From the NCBI GenBank assembly GCA_021295955.1, contig JAGWBJ010000003.1, positions 124,001 through 188,000 on the forward strand: a DNA stretch of 64,000 nucleotides, given 5' to 3'. The position numbers and the translations under genes were made by a program. Positions 23,910 through 33,773 of the stretch are shown piece by piece. Below the pieces are notes generated by a model. The model had not been told where the DNA came from. It did no database searches and saw nothing but the letters and a program-made list of their open reading frames with translations. How positions within the stretch are numbered: the stretch's first letter is position 1; each line of letters opens with the position of its first letter. The DNA comes from Dehalococcoidia bacterium. GTDB lineage: Bacteria > Chloroflexota > Dehalococcoidia > Lucifugimonadales > JAGWBF01.

Positions 23910-25151
23910 CTAGCCCCCCTCCTCCGGGGGCCCGGACATCTCCCGCAGGTTGAGGAGCCTCCCCGAGACCAGGGCCAGCACGGCGACCCCGGCGCTGAGC
24001 ACCGCTCCCAGCTTCGCCGGCTCCTGGAACGGTGGGCCGTCGAACGCCTTGCCCGCCACGAAGAGGGCCACGGTCAGGCCGATTGCCGAGACCAATCCGG
24101 TCACTATCGCGTGCTTCGCCGCCATCCCTGCGGGGAGGGGGAAGCCCAGCCTGGCGCCTCCCAGGGAGAAGAGGGAGATGCCCACCGTCTTCCCCGCTAT
24201 CAGCGCCAGGAGCACCGTCCACGTTACGCCGTTGATGCTGGAGAAGGCCACGCCGGCGTTGGCAAAGGTGAAGAAGAAGAGCCCGAAGTCCACGGGTCCC
24301 TTCAGGTGTCTGTCGAACAGGTCCAGGGGGTTTTGGTCGTGGGCGGGCGAGGCGCCCGGGGAGCCGGACCACGCCTCGGGGCTAGGGGAAGACTCCCGAT
24401 GGTGGCTGGGACCCGGCAGGAAGGGTACGATGACCACCAGGGCCAGGGCGGGCTCCAGGCCGGCCTTGACCAGGCCGATCCAGCTCAGCCCGCCGCCAAC
24501 GAGGATGTAGGGTATCCACGATGCGATCCTCAGACGCCGGAAAGCAAAGGCCACGGCCATGCCGGATACGACGAGCAGCAGCCAGCCGCCGGAGAAGGCG
24601 TGCTCGGGGTAGAAGACGGCGATAATGCCCAGGCCGATGGCGTCGTCGGCCACCGCCAGCAGCAGCAGAAAGGAGACCGCGGGATGGAGCGGGCCGAACA
24701 CTATCCGGGCGACCAGCCAGGCAACGGCGATGTCCGTCGCGGTGGGAATGGCCCACCCGTTTGCGACCGTGGAGAACTCGTCGGAGCCCCCGTATATGAT
24801 GAAGGCTATCAGGAAGTAGGCGCTGGCGGGGACCAGCACTCCCCCAAGGGTGGCCAGGATCGGGTTCACGGCCTTCTGGGGCGGGTTCAGAGGCCCCCCC
24901 GGGGCCACCGACTCGGTGATCTCCCTGGCGGCGATGCCGAAGAACAGGACCATGAACATCCCGTTGATCAGGAAATGGACCGTCACCTCGTGTGCGAACA
25001 GACTGGCGTCGTGCCCGAAGGGGGCGTAGTGGACGATGTCCTGGTACAGGTCGAGGTCCACGTTGGCCAGCACAAGGCTCGCCACCACTCCCAGGATCAG
25101 GGGGACCGAGTACTCCTGCGCGACGGCCGTAAGCCGTCTTACCTCATTCAA
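23910..25151 (-). CDS. nhaA: Na+/H+ antiporter NhaA
   Basis: A 413-residue membrane protein with about twelve hydrophobic helices. Signature residues of NhaA are present: D140 in IPTATDIAVAW (equivalent to E. coli D133) and the adjacent pair D169-D170 in LAVADDAIGLG (equivalent to D163-D164), which bind Na+ and H+. It expels Na+ in exchange for protons, supporting pH and salt homeostasis. The central loop after helix 8 is hydrophilic and longer than in E. coli. I accept TTG at 25151, five bases after AAGGAG. Single gene, divergent from ligA, with a TATAAT box at 25192-25187. Confidence 0.94.
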   Translation of the reverse strand: MNEVRRLTAVAQEYSVPLILGVVASLVLANVDLDLYQDIVHYAPFGHDASLFAHEVTVHFLINGMFMVLFFGIAAREITESVAPGGPLNPPQKAVNPILATLGGVLVPASAYFLIAFIIYGGSDEFSTVANGWAIPTATDIAVAWLVARIVFGPLHPAVSFLLLLAVADDAIGLGIIAVFYPEHAFSGGWLLLVVSGMAVAFAFRRLRIASWIPYILVGGGLSWIGLVKAGLEPALALVVIVPFLPGPSHHRESSPSPEAWSGSPGASPAHDQNPLDLFDRHLKGPVDFGLFFFTFANAGVAFSSINGVTWTVLLALIAGKTVGISLFSLGGARLGFPLPAGMAAKHAIVTGLVSAIGLTVALFVAGKAFDGPPFQEPAKLGAVLSAGVAVLALVSGRLLNLREMSGPPEEGG

Positions 25152-25177
25152 GTTTGCTCCTTGGCGCGCGTTCGTAG

Positions 25178-27475
<2,298 letters not shown>

Positions 27476-27487
27476 GGTCATCCAATA

Positions 27488-28045
27488 ATGCGGCTCATCG
27501 TAGGCCTGGGCAACCCCGGTAGGAGATACGCCAACAGCCGCCACAACGTGGGGTTTCGCTGCGTGGAGCACATGGCCCGAGAGTGGAATGTGCCCTTCAG
27601 AGAACGGCGCAAGCTGGCGGCCCTGGGCCGGGGCTCGGTGGACGGGCACGAGGTGGTCCTCGCCAAGCCCAGGACCTTCATGAACGACAGCGGCGCCGCC
27701 GTGGCCTACCTGCTCACGCGTTTCGCATCCACTCCCCGGGACCTGGTCGTAGTATACGACGAGATGGACCTACCCCTGGGCAGAGTACGACTCCGCAGAG
27801 GCGGCAGCGCCGCTGGACACAACGGCGTCCGGTCGGTCATCGACGCCATCGCAAGCCAGGAGTTCCCCAGGATCAGGATGGGCATAGGCAAGGCCCCAGA
27901 GGGCGTCACCGGCATGGACCACGTCCTGAAGCCTCTGAGAGCAGACGAGCGCCGGGTCATCGGCGAGTCGGTGACGATAGTAGAGCAGGCGGTGCGGTGC
28001 TTGTTGGATGAAGGGATCGAAACGGCGATGGGCAGGTTCAACTGA
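27488..28045 (+). CDS. pth: Peptidyl-tRNA hydrolase
   Basis: A 185-residue Pth that recycles peptidyl-tRNA released from stalled ribosomes. Signature MRLIVGLGNPGRRYANSRHN contains N9 and the catalytic H19, followed by VGF. KPRTFMNDSG carries the substrate-binding asparagine, and VVYDEMDLPLG the catalytic aspartate. GGSAAGHNGVRS contacts the acceptor stem. Length matches bacterial Pth (~190 aa). It starts 12 bp after ligA and is probably co-transcribed with it. Confidence 0.97.
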   Translation: MRLIVGLGNPGRRYANSRHNVGFRCVEHMAREWNVPFRERRKLAALGRGSVDGHEVVLAKPRTFMNDSGAAVAYLLTRFASTPRDLVVVYDEMDLPLGRVRLRRGGSAAGHNGVRSVIDAIASQEFPRIRMGIGKAPEGVTGMDHVLKPLRADERRVIGESVTIVEQAVRCLLDEGIETAMGRFN

Positions 28046-28059
28046 CCGGCCATCGATGC

Positions 28060-30117
28060 ATGGCCCGCGGCCCCGGCCCGACGACGCGGCTCAGGGCCCT
28101 GGCAGCGGGCGGGGTGTACTTGTTTGCCGCCGCGTCGGTGCTGCTGGGCGCCTGCTCGGATGGCGGGCGGACCCCGGCAGGAGAGACCTCCGCGCCTCCC
28201 ACGCCGCCGGCGGTCTCGTCTCCGCGCGCGGAGGCACGACCGTCTCCCAGTTCTCCATCCACCGACCCTCCCACGGTTGGCCGGGCGGCGACGCCGGCGC
28301 CCACCTCCCCCGACCCCGACACGACCCGGACGCCCGCCGCCGCCCGGCCGTCTCCGACGTCCGTCGAGCCCGCGGACGTCCCCGTGACCGCCGGCGCCTT
28401 CCCGGTCCCCCCGGAGAGGGACCTGTACCATCTGACGGCGTCCCTGGTCCTCAAGAGCGGTGACCCCATACCGCGGGTCGTCAACTCCGAGCCCGTCAGC
28501 TACGCCGAGGGGCGGGTGGACACGTTCTGGCTGACGGACCTCAGCGACGTCAGCAACTACCAGAGCCAGGCCACGCTGGCCCTGGTGACCCCCCACGCCT
28601 ACTGGTACGTGGAGGAGGGGCTTCGGGTGTCTCGGGACGACCTGGAGAGGGCGGCCGAGGCCTTCGAGGGGCAGATATACCCCAGGATCACCGCCGCGTT
28701 CGGCACCGAGTGGGTGCCGGGAGTGGACAACGATCCCCACCTCACCATCCTTCACGCCCGGCTGAGCGGGGCGGGGGGCTACTTCTCCTCCGTGAACCAG
28801 TACCCGACGGTGGTCCGTGAGCACAGCAACCAGCGGGAGATGGTATACATGTCGTCGGGCCTGAGGATCGGCTCCCCCCAGTACCTGGCCGTCTTGGCCC
28901 ACGAGCTGCAGCACGCCATCCATTGGAACGCCGACCCCTCCGAGGAGACGTGGGTGAACGAAGGCCTGGCGGAGGTGGCGACCTCCGTCGCCGGATACGA
29001 GACACTGAGCCCCCACGCCTTTCTGCGGTCCTCAGGCGGCTCGCTGGTCAACTGGCCCCTGGACGGCCCCACCACCGTCCACTACGGCGCGGGCAACCTG
29101 TTCTTCGAGTATCTGACAGGCCGCTATGGGACGGTGGAGGACATCGCCCTTCTGCTGACGGAGCCGTCGGACGGCATCCAGGGTGTGGACGCCTACCTGG
29201 CCAAGCTGGGCTACGACGTTGCCTTTCGGGACGTCTTTGGCGACTGGACCGTGGCCAACTACCTGGACGCTCCCACCGGACCCTACGGCTACCCGGACCG
29301 GGAGGTGGGCGTCCGCGCCACCGGGCGGATGGACGAGCCCGGGACACGGACGTCATCCATCGACCAGTACTCGGCCGAGTACACGGCCGTTGACATAATC
29401 AAGGGGGATGTGGTCGTCCGCTTCCAGGGAGACACGGGAGTCCCCCTGGTGCCGGAGCTGCCCGAGAGTGGCGGCTGCTGGTGGAGTAACCGCGGCGACT
29501 CCATCAGCTCCACGCTGACGTGGGAGGTGTACCTGTCCTCGGACGAGGACGCCGTGCTGCGGTACGGCGTCTGGTTCGACATCGAGGAGGACTGGGACTA
29601 CGGCTACCTGCAGGTCTCCACCGACGGCGGAGAGACCTGGGACATCGTCGCGACGCCCGCGTCCTCGGCGCACAACCCCGTGGGCAACAGCTACGGTCCG
29701 GGCTATACGGGGCGGAGCGACGGCTGGATCGACCAGCAGGTGGACCTGGGCGCCTACTCCGGGGGAGTTGTGTTGGTACGCTTCAGCCACGTGACCGACG
29801 ACGCCATCAACGGCCTGGGGTTCTGCGTCGCCGGCCTGTCTTTTGGGGGTGGGCCGCCGCTGGACCGGGACGGCCGCTGGGAGCCCGACGGGTTCGCCTG
29901 GGTCGACGGCCCCGTCCCCCAGGAGTACATCGTGCGGGTCATAGAGGTGGGCGACCAGGTCCGGGTGCGGGAGATTCCCCTGGACAGGTACAACCGTGGC
30001 GAGCTGCCCGTCACGGGCCTGGAGGACCTGGACGACCTCGTGGTGGTGGTCGCGGCCCTGGCCCCCGAGACCCTGACCCCGGCCCCCTACACGCTGACCG
30101 TCGACCGGCCCTCGTGA
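28060..30117 (+). CDS. Secreted lipoprotein metallopeptidase with HExxH (immune inhibitor A-like)
   Basis: A 685-residue exported protein. The first ~34 residues are a lipoprotein signal ending in VLLGAC, so it should be anchored outside the membrane. Residues ~35-110 are a Pro/Ser/Thr-rich spacer. The catalytic centre is LAHELQHAIH, with zinc histidines at 281 and 285, and NEGLAE at 300-305 provides the third ligand glutamate, a gluzincin arrangement. The C-terminal part has beta-rich segments (WEVYLSSDEDAVLRYGVWFD and LQVSTDGGETWDIVA), resembling the MAM/immune-inhibitor-A-like or carbohydrate-binding domains of M6-type peptidases. It probably digests external protein. It follows pth by 14 bp and may be read through from it. 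Confidence 0.82.
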   Translation: MARGPGPTTRLRALAAGGVYLFAAASVLLGACSDGGRTPAGETSAPPTPPAVSSPRAEARPSPSSPSTDPPTVGRAATPAPTSPDPDTTRTPAAARPSPTSVEPADVPVTAGAFPVPPERDLYHLTASLVLKSGDPIPRVVNSEPVSYAEGRVDTFWLTDLSDVSNYQSQATLALVTPHAYWYVEEGLRVSRDDLERAAEAFEGQIYPRITAAFGTEWVPGVDNDPHLTILHARLSGAGGYFSSVNQYPTVVREHSNQREMVYMSSGLRIGSPQYLAVLAHELQHAIHWNADPSEETWVNEGLAEVATSVAGYETLSPHAFLRSSGGSLVNWPLDGPTTVHYGAGNLFFEYLTGRYGTVEDIALLLTEPSDGIQGVDAYLAKLGYDVAFRDVFGDWTVANYLDAPTGPYGYPDREVGVRATGRMDEPGTRTSSIDQYSAEYTAVDIIKGDVVVRFQGDTGVPLVPELPESGGCWWSNRGDSISSTLTWEVYLSSDEDAVLRYGVWFDIEEDWDYGYLQVSTDGGETWDIVATPASSAHNPVGNSYGPGYTGRSDGWIDQQVDLGAYSGGVVLVRFSHVTDDAINGLGFCVAGLSFGGGPPLDRDGRWEPDGFAWVDGPVPQEYIVRVIEVGDQVRVREIPLDRYNRGELPVTGLEDLDDLVVVVAALAPETLTPAPYTLTVDRPS

Positions 30118-30153
30118 CCTCCCGGCGGCCGTGACCGGGTAAGGCCCCCGCTG

Positions 30154-30912
30154 CTACACCAGCCCCGCGTTGTCAAGAAAGGCCGTCAGCATCTCCCGGG
30201 ACTGGGCTTCGTATGTGGGAGAATAGGCGGCGAACTCCCGAAGGTGCGTCTCGGCTTCCAGCGCGGGATCGAACAGGGGGCCCATCTTCCTGTAGTCCTC
30301 CGCCAGCTCCCGGTCCCAGACTCGCAGCTCGTCCAGGGTGAGCTGTGGCTCGAACTGGAACCCGTAGGAGATGCCTGACCGAAAGGCGAGGCTCTGCCTC
30401 CTGAACGTCCCGTCCCGGCAGAGCATGTATCCGAAGGCCAGCTCGACGGCGCCGGCGGGAACGGTGAAGCACTCGCCGTGGAGGGTCGGGACCAGGGGTA
30501 CCCGGATCTTGCCGAACACCGGGTCGCGGCTCCCTTCCCAGGTGACCCAGATCTTGCGAAGGCCGAACTCGTAGCCGCCCGTCGGCTCCACCTGGCCGCC
30601 CAGGGACCGCGCCATGAGCTGGGCGCCCAGGCACACCCCGAAGACCGGGACCCCGGAGGCCATGGCGTCGGCGAGGAACCTACGCTCTAGGCGCAGCGCC
30701 GGATAGGGGTCGTTGGCCGACAGGGGGCCTCCAAGGGCGATGATGAGGTCGAGTTCCTCCAGGGGCGGCGAACCGAACTCGGCGAAATCCGGCGCACCTG
30801 CGAAGACATCGAGAGGTCGGAGCTCGAAGCCCCGTTGCACCAGGGCCGAGGTGTAGTTTTCGGCCAGGGTTTCGGGCTCGGCGTGACGTATTATCAGCGC
30901 CAGCTTTGGCAT
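30154..30912 (-). CDS. Class I glutamine amidotransferase-like protein lacking the catalytic His/Glu
   Basis: A 252-residue GATase1-fold protein, similar to the GMP-synthase-like single-domain group. The nucleophile elbow GVCLGAQLMARSLGG is intact (Cys ~94). However, the position where the triad has FHPE reads FQFEPQLT, so the catalytic His and Glu are replaced by Glu and Gln. A GECFTVPAGAVELA segment matches the conserved HGD-x-F-x-x-P-x-GA region. It either uses another base, does not hydrolyse glutamine, or acts as a binding protein. Last gene of the minus-strand operon starting with the Sec-glutaredoxin. It ends 36 bp from the convergent metalloprotease gene. Confidence 0.82.
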   Translation of the reverse strand: MPKLALIIRHAEPETLAENYTSALVQRGFELRPLDVFAGAPDFAEFGSPPLEELDLIIALGGPLSANDPYPALRLERRFLADAMASGVPVFGVCLGAQLMARSLGGQVEPTGGYEFGLRKIWVTWEGSRDPVFGKIRVPLVPTLHGECFTVPAGAVELAFGYMLCRDGTFRRQSLAFRSGISYGFQFEPQLTLDELRVWDRELAEDYRKMGPLFDPALEAETHLREFAAYSPTYEAQSREMLTAFLDNAGLV

Positions 30913-30986
30913 CTACTTCCCGCCGTCGTTCTGGCGAAGGCCGGGACAGTTCCGCCTTCATGGAGAACCAGGGAGGCGGGCCCCCT

Positions 30987-31571
30987 TTAGCTCAGGTGCT
31001 TGGAAAGCATGGTCCGTATCTCGGACACCGAGTGGCGCATCCATTCGCCGAACCGCTCCTGGTTCAGGGGGCGGGCCAGGGCGCGGACCCGCTGCTCGTC
31101 GGCGTCGGGGTTCTCCCGTTTGACGCGCTCCTGGATCTCGTCCATCTCGCGCTCGGCCACGGCGGGGCGTTCGATCCAGTGGTCGATGTACTCGTGGTCA
31201 CCGGTGTAGAACACCACCGCCGGTATGGAGGCGTACTTTCCCTCTTTCAGGAACTCGTTCATGATGTCCATGTGGGAGTCCCTGGGGAACACCCGCATCT
31301 CGAACCCGCCCGCCTCGGCGATGCGGGCGGCCACGGGCATGCCCCGGTACACGTCGGGGCACCAGTCCTCGCCGATGACCATCATCTTGGCCGGGCCTCC
31401 CGCCTGTTCGGCGGCATGGCGGAAGAACTCCGCGTCTTCGTCGGCAAGGTGGAAGGAGTCGTACAGCTTCTCGAACCAGCTCTTGTTGACCTTGATCTGG
31501 TCCACGTACTCCCGGTAGGTGAACCCGCTGGCGAACCTCTCCGGAGTCACCACGCTAGTCTCTCTGACCAT
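30987..31571 (-). CDS. Thioredoxin-fold protein with a single active-site cysteine (WCPD)
   Basis: A 194-residue protein of the thioredoxin-like family (Thioredoxin_9-like). The active-site strand is MMVIGEDWCPDVYRG: one cysteine remains where CxxC would be, the second position being Val. The cis-proline loop appears as ASIPAVVFY. The N-terminal helices (YREYVDQIKVNKSWFEKLYDSF) and the C-terminal charged helix are typical of the subgroup. A monocysteine enzyme would act by a glutathione- or bacillithiol-type mechanism or with a resolving partner. ATG at 31571 follows GGAGGAGG. It lies in the operon with the Sec-glutaredoxin, ICL-like lyase and GATase-like protein. Confidence 0.8.
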   Translation of the reverse strand: MVRETSVVTPERFASGFTYREYVDQIKVNKSWFEKLYDSFHLADEDAEFFRHAAEQAGGPAKMMVIGEDWCPDVYRGMPVAARIAEAGGFEMRVFPRDSHMDIMNEFLKEGKYASIPAVVFYTGDHEYIDHWIERPAVAEREMDEIQERVKRENPDADEQRVRALARPLNQERFGEWMRHSVSEIRTMLSKHLS

Positions 31572-31640
31572 GTCTCCTCCTCCTTGGTTGGATTGGTATG
31601 GACTGTGACCGATGGTGAGTGCCGGGCGGCGTCGCGGCGG

Positions 31641-32606
31641 TCACCGCCGGGCGCCGAACCCCTCGGTGGTGCTGTACCGCTCCCTGACCATCTGCTCGGG
31701 CAGGTACTTCTCCTCCAGCTTCTGGTAGTGCTCGAAGTCGCCCATGGTGTGGTGGTTCTCGGTGGGGTGGCCCCTGGTCAGGCGTTCCAGGCTTAGCTGC
31801 GCCTGCTCCTGGTTGTCCGCCAGGTCCTTGAGGAAGTCCCACTCGGCGTACATGGCCGCGTGGATGGCCCCCAGGCTTATGAAGATGAACTTGTAGCCCA
31901 TGTCGGCAAGGTCCTTGAACGAGGGCGGGTTCTCCAGCACCGACCAGCTCAGGGAGGAGGAATAGTTGAATGCCATGGGCGTGTCGGGGAAAGAGCCCCT
32001 GATCTCCCGGGCGAACACCTCGGCGTCGGCAAGGTCCGTGCCCGGGAACTCGGACCACACCATGTCGGCCCCGGCGTCGGCGTACCGCTTGCCCCTGTCG
32101 ACGGCCTCCTCCAGGCTGCCGCCCACGGCGCTGACGGCGTCGGTGCGGGCGATTATGAAGAAGTCGGGGTCGGACTTGGCCTCGACGGCGGCCCTTATCT
32201 TGAGGACCGCCTCATCCACGGGTATGCAGTACTTCCCGGCCAGGTGGCCGCAGCGCTTGGGGAGCCGCTGGTCCTCGATGTGTATGCCGGCGACGCCGGT
32301 CCGCTCGTACTCCTGCACGGTCCGCTGGGTGATCAGGGCGTTGCCGTAGCCGTCATCGGCGTCGGAGATGACCGGAAGGTCCGTCGCCGAGACCATGTTC
32401 TTGGCCCAGCCCGTCATCTCGGTCATGGTGGGGAACCCCAGGTCGGCCCTGCCCAGGTGGCCCAGCGCCGACGAGAGCCCGCTCATGTATACGCACTTGA
32501 GCCCCACGGCCTGGGCTATCTTGGCCTGGAGGGGGGTGAACATGCCCGTGGTGAACACGTACGGCTCCGAAGCCAGAAGCCTGCGAAACTCGGCGCTCTT
32601 GCTCAT
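31641..32606 (-). CDS. Isocitrate lyase/PEP mutase superfamily lyase (second copy)
   Basis: A 321-residue ICL/PEPM-superfamily enzyme, clearly paralogous to 9193-10068. Motifs: VISDADDGYGNA (80-90; the first paralog has DADTGYG), IHIEDQ and PKRCGH at ~116-121. It is probably a C-C lyase on a hydroxy-acid or a carboxyvinyl compound. I chose ATG at 32606, which follows GAGGAGGGACC; the longer frame is less likely. The operon order is Sec-glutaredoxin, this gene, thioredoxin-like, GATase-like, with gaps of 69-76 bp. Specificity cannot be read from the sequence. Confidence 0.88.
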   Translation of the reverse strand: MSKSAEFRRLLASEPYVFTTGMFTPLQAKIAQAVGLKCVYMSGLSSALGHLGRADLGFPTMTEMTGWAKNMVSATDLPVISDADDGYGNALITQRTVQEYERTGVAGIHIEDQRLPKRCGHLAGKYCIPVDEAVLKIRAAVEAKSDPDFFIIARTDAVSAVGGSLEEAVDRGKRYADAGADMVWSEFPGTDLADAEVFAREIRGSFPDTPMAFNYSSSLSWSVLENPPSFKDLADMGYKFIFISLGAIHAAMYAEWDFLKDLADNQEQAQLSLERLTRGHPTENHHTMGDFEHYQKLEEKYLPEQMVRERYSTTEGFGARR

Positions 32607-32682
32607 AGTCCCGGTCCCTCCTCGTTGCTGGTTGGCGGCCCCTTGGGTTCCCGGGACGGCCACGCCGCCCCTAGGCCAGCGC

Positions 32683-32895
32683 TCACCCCACCTCCCCTTC
32701 GAAGCCTATCTCCACACGGCCGTCGGGGTGGATGATGGTCGGCGCCGAGTCCGAGTACTCCAGGAGCTGGTCCAGCCACTCCTGGTTGTCGTCCACCTGC
32801 CGCTCTTCGTAGTCGATCCCCTGGAGAGCCCACGACTCTCGCAGCTTGATGCAGGTAGGTCATGTGGCCAGTGTGTATACGATGGGCTTGTCCAT
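32683..32895 (-). CDS. Selenocysteine-containing glutaredoxin (in-frame UGA; U-P-T-C active site)
   Basis: A 70-codon ORF read through an in-frame TGA at 32862-32860. The reading is MDKPIVYTLAT-U-PTC, then IKLRESWALQGIDYEER, QVDDNQEWLDQLLEY, SDSAPTIIHPDGRVEIGF and EGEVG, ending with TGA at 32685. The TGA is codon 12, exactly the N-terminal Cys of the glutaredoxin CPTC motif. The rest of the fold is intact: a first beta strand, the SAPT cis-proline loop and a closing beta hairpin. GGAGG lies six bases before ATG, and a promoter TTGCCA-N17-TACCAT lies at 32993-32965. A bSECIS-like stem-loop is positioned right after the TGA. It would be a cytosolic thiol-disulfide oxidoreductase with a selenol nucleophile. 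A nonsense mutation is the alternative, but is less likely given full conservation. Confidence 0.88.
32821..32862 (-). promoter_or_regulatory. Candidate bacterial SECIS element for the UGA of the glutaredoxin
   Basis: On the minus strand, 19 nt after the TGA (32862-32860), GAGAGUC (32840-32834) pairs with GGCUCUC (32830-32824) around a 3-nt GUG loop. CUG (32844-32842) pairs with CAG (32823-32821) across one bulged C. The result is a 10-bp stem whose apical loop begins with G about 26 nt after the UGA. Bacterial SECIS elements lie immediately downstream, with the apical loop 16-37 nt from the UGA and a G in the first loop positions, so this satisfies the model. It is inside the coding sequence, as expected for SelB. 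Confidence 0.75.
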
Positions 32896-32964
32896 GGGGA
32901 GCCTCCCGAGGGGGTCGAGGTTGGCGATGGAGAGGGGCCCGTCAAGGCCCCCTGCTCGTAACGC

Positions 32965-32993
32965 ATGGTAGCATGGGGCTAAGGGCGTGGCAA
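32965..32993 (-). promoter_or_regulatory. Promoter of the Sec-glutaredoxin operon
   Basis: TTGCCA (32993-32988) and TACCAT (32970-32965) are separated by exactly 17 bp, with a TGC extension directly before the -10. The predicted transcription start is near 32958, giving a leader of ~60 nt to the ATG at 32895. Confidence 0.65.
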
Positions 32994-33000
32994 GTGCGCC

Positions 33001-33300
33001 GGTATCCCGACCGTCCACGGGTGAAGGGGTGACTATAGCCCGACTAGCTCGATGCGGCTTTCGTACCTCAGGCTCGTCGAGGGCGCGGTCCAGGCTGGTG
33101 CATTGCTGCAAACATCGGGCGAGCTAGACCCTGTTCTAGTAAAGGTCCTCTCGCCTGAGACTGACGCCTTTCGCCCACCTCGCCGTGGGATGGACGGGCC
33201 ACACCTCGTCGAGACTGGGCCTGGGAGTCGTCTGGTCTTCCATCATTTGACGCTATTGTAGTCAGTTCGTACAAACCCGTCGAGCATGTCGATGGAGGAG
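33001..33300. other. Gene-free stretch with a nested hairpin at 33118-33155
   Basis: No credible gene is seen between the glutaredoxin promoter and the repeat block. A nested structure stands out: GGCGAG (33118-33123) pairs with CTCGCC (33150-33155) and encloses CTAGA-CCCTGT-TCTAG (33124-33139). It may be an RNA element, but there is no terminator-like U-run. Confidence 0.3.
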
Positions 33301-33399
33301 GGAGGTTGCGTCATTCCTCAGAGAATAGCGGTTTTCATCCTTCGCGGTGCCGGTCTCAGCCGGCATGGTGGATTGCCATGAGAATAACCGCGCAACGCC

Positions 33400-33650
33400 C
33401 CTCTCCGTCATGCCCGCGAAAGCGGGCAGCCACGTACCCCCCCGGAATCCAGGGGTGGGGCGGCCTAGACTGCCGCTTTAGGAGACCTTTGCGTAACTCC
33501 AGGCGTGGGCCCAATTACGAGGGGCGACTGGATGCGCTCGCGCCTAAAGCCCCCGGACTTGGATACCCGCTTTCGCGGGTATGACGGTTACGCAAAGAGC
33601 CTCCTCGCGCCGGGAGTGACGGAGGGGGTGCTGCGAGCCGATTATCGTGG
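33400..33650. repeat. Interspersed palindromic repeat block (partner of 4650-4895)
   Basis: Contains CCCGCGAAAGCGGG and ACCCGCTTTCGCGGGT palindromes plus a conserved stretch 33480-33605 that matches ~4885-4730 on the opposite strand, block by block. It occupies most of the gap before the glycosyltransferase gene, and no gene is seen between it and 33774. Confidence 0.75.
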
Positions 33651-33773
33651 CAATGACACTTGGAAAGGTCGGAAGGAGCGAGATCACTTCTCTCATGGAA
33701 GACTCGTGGGGTATAGCGGACCGCCCACACCGTGTGAGGCGTTCCGAAGGGCCCGTACCCCGGTGTCCGCTCC

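Noticed and set aside
32683-32895. Reading the TGA as a simple nonsense mutation in a dead glutaredoxin
   Set aside because: Not fully excluded, but disfavoured. The only lesion is at the Cys-to-Sec position, all other elements are intact, and a SECIS-like stem-loop is correctly placed.
32860-33111. 83-codon ORF ending at the TGA of the glutaredoxin
   Set aside because: Only the final 11 codons are coding; the true start is ATG at 32895 with GGAGG, and the frame continues past the TGA. Upstream codons include the promoter region.
33052-33261. 69-codon ORF in the stretch before the repeat block
   Set aside because: No ribosome site, no recognisable motifs, and overlapping antisense frames of similar length; no evidence of coding.
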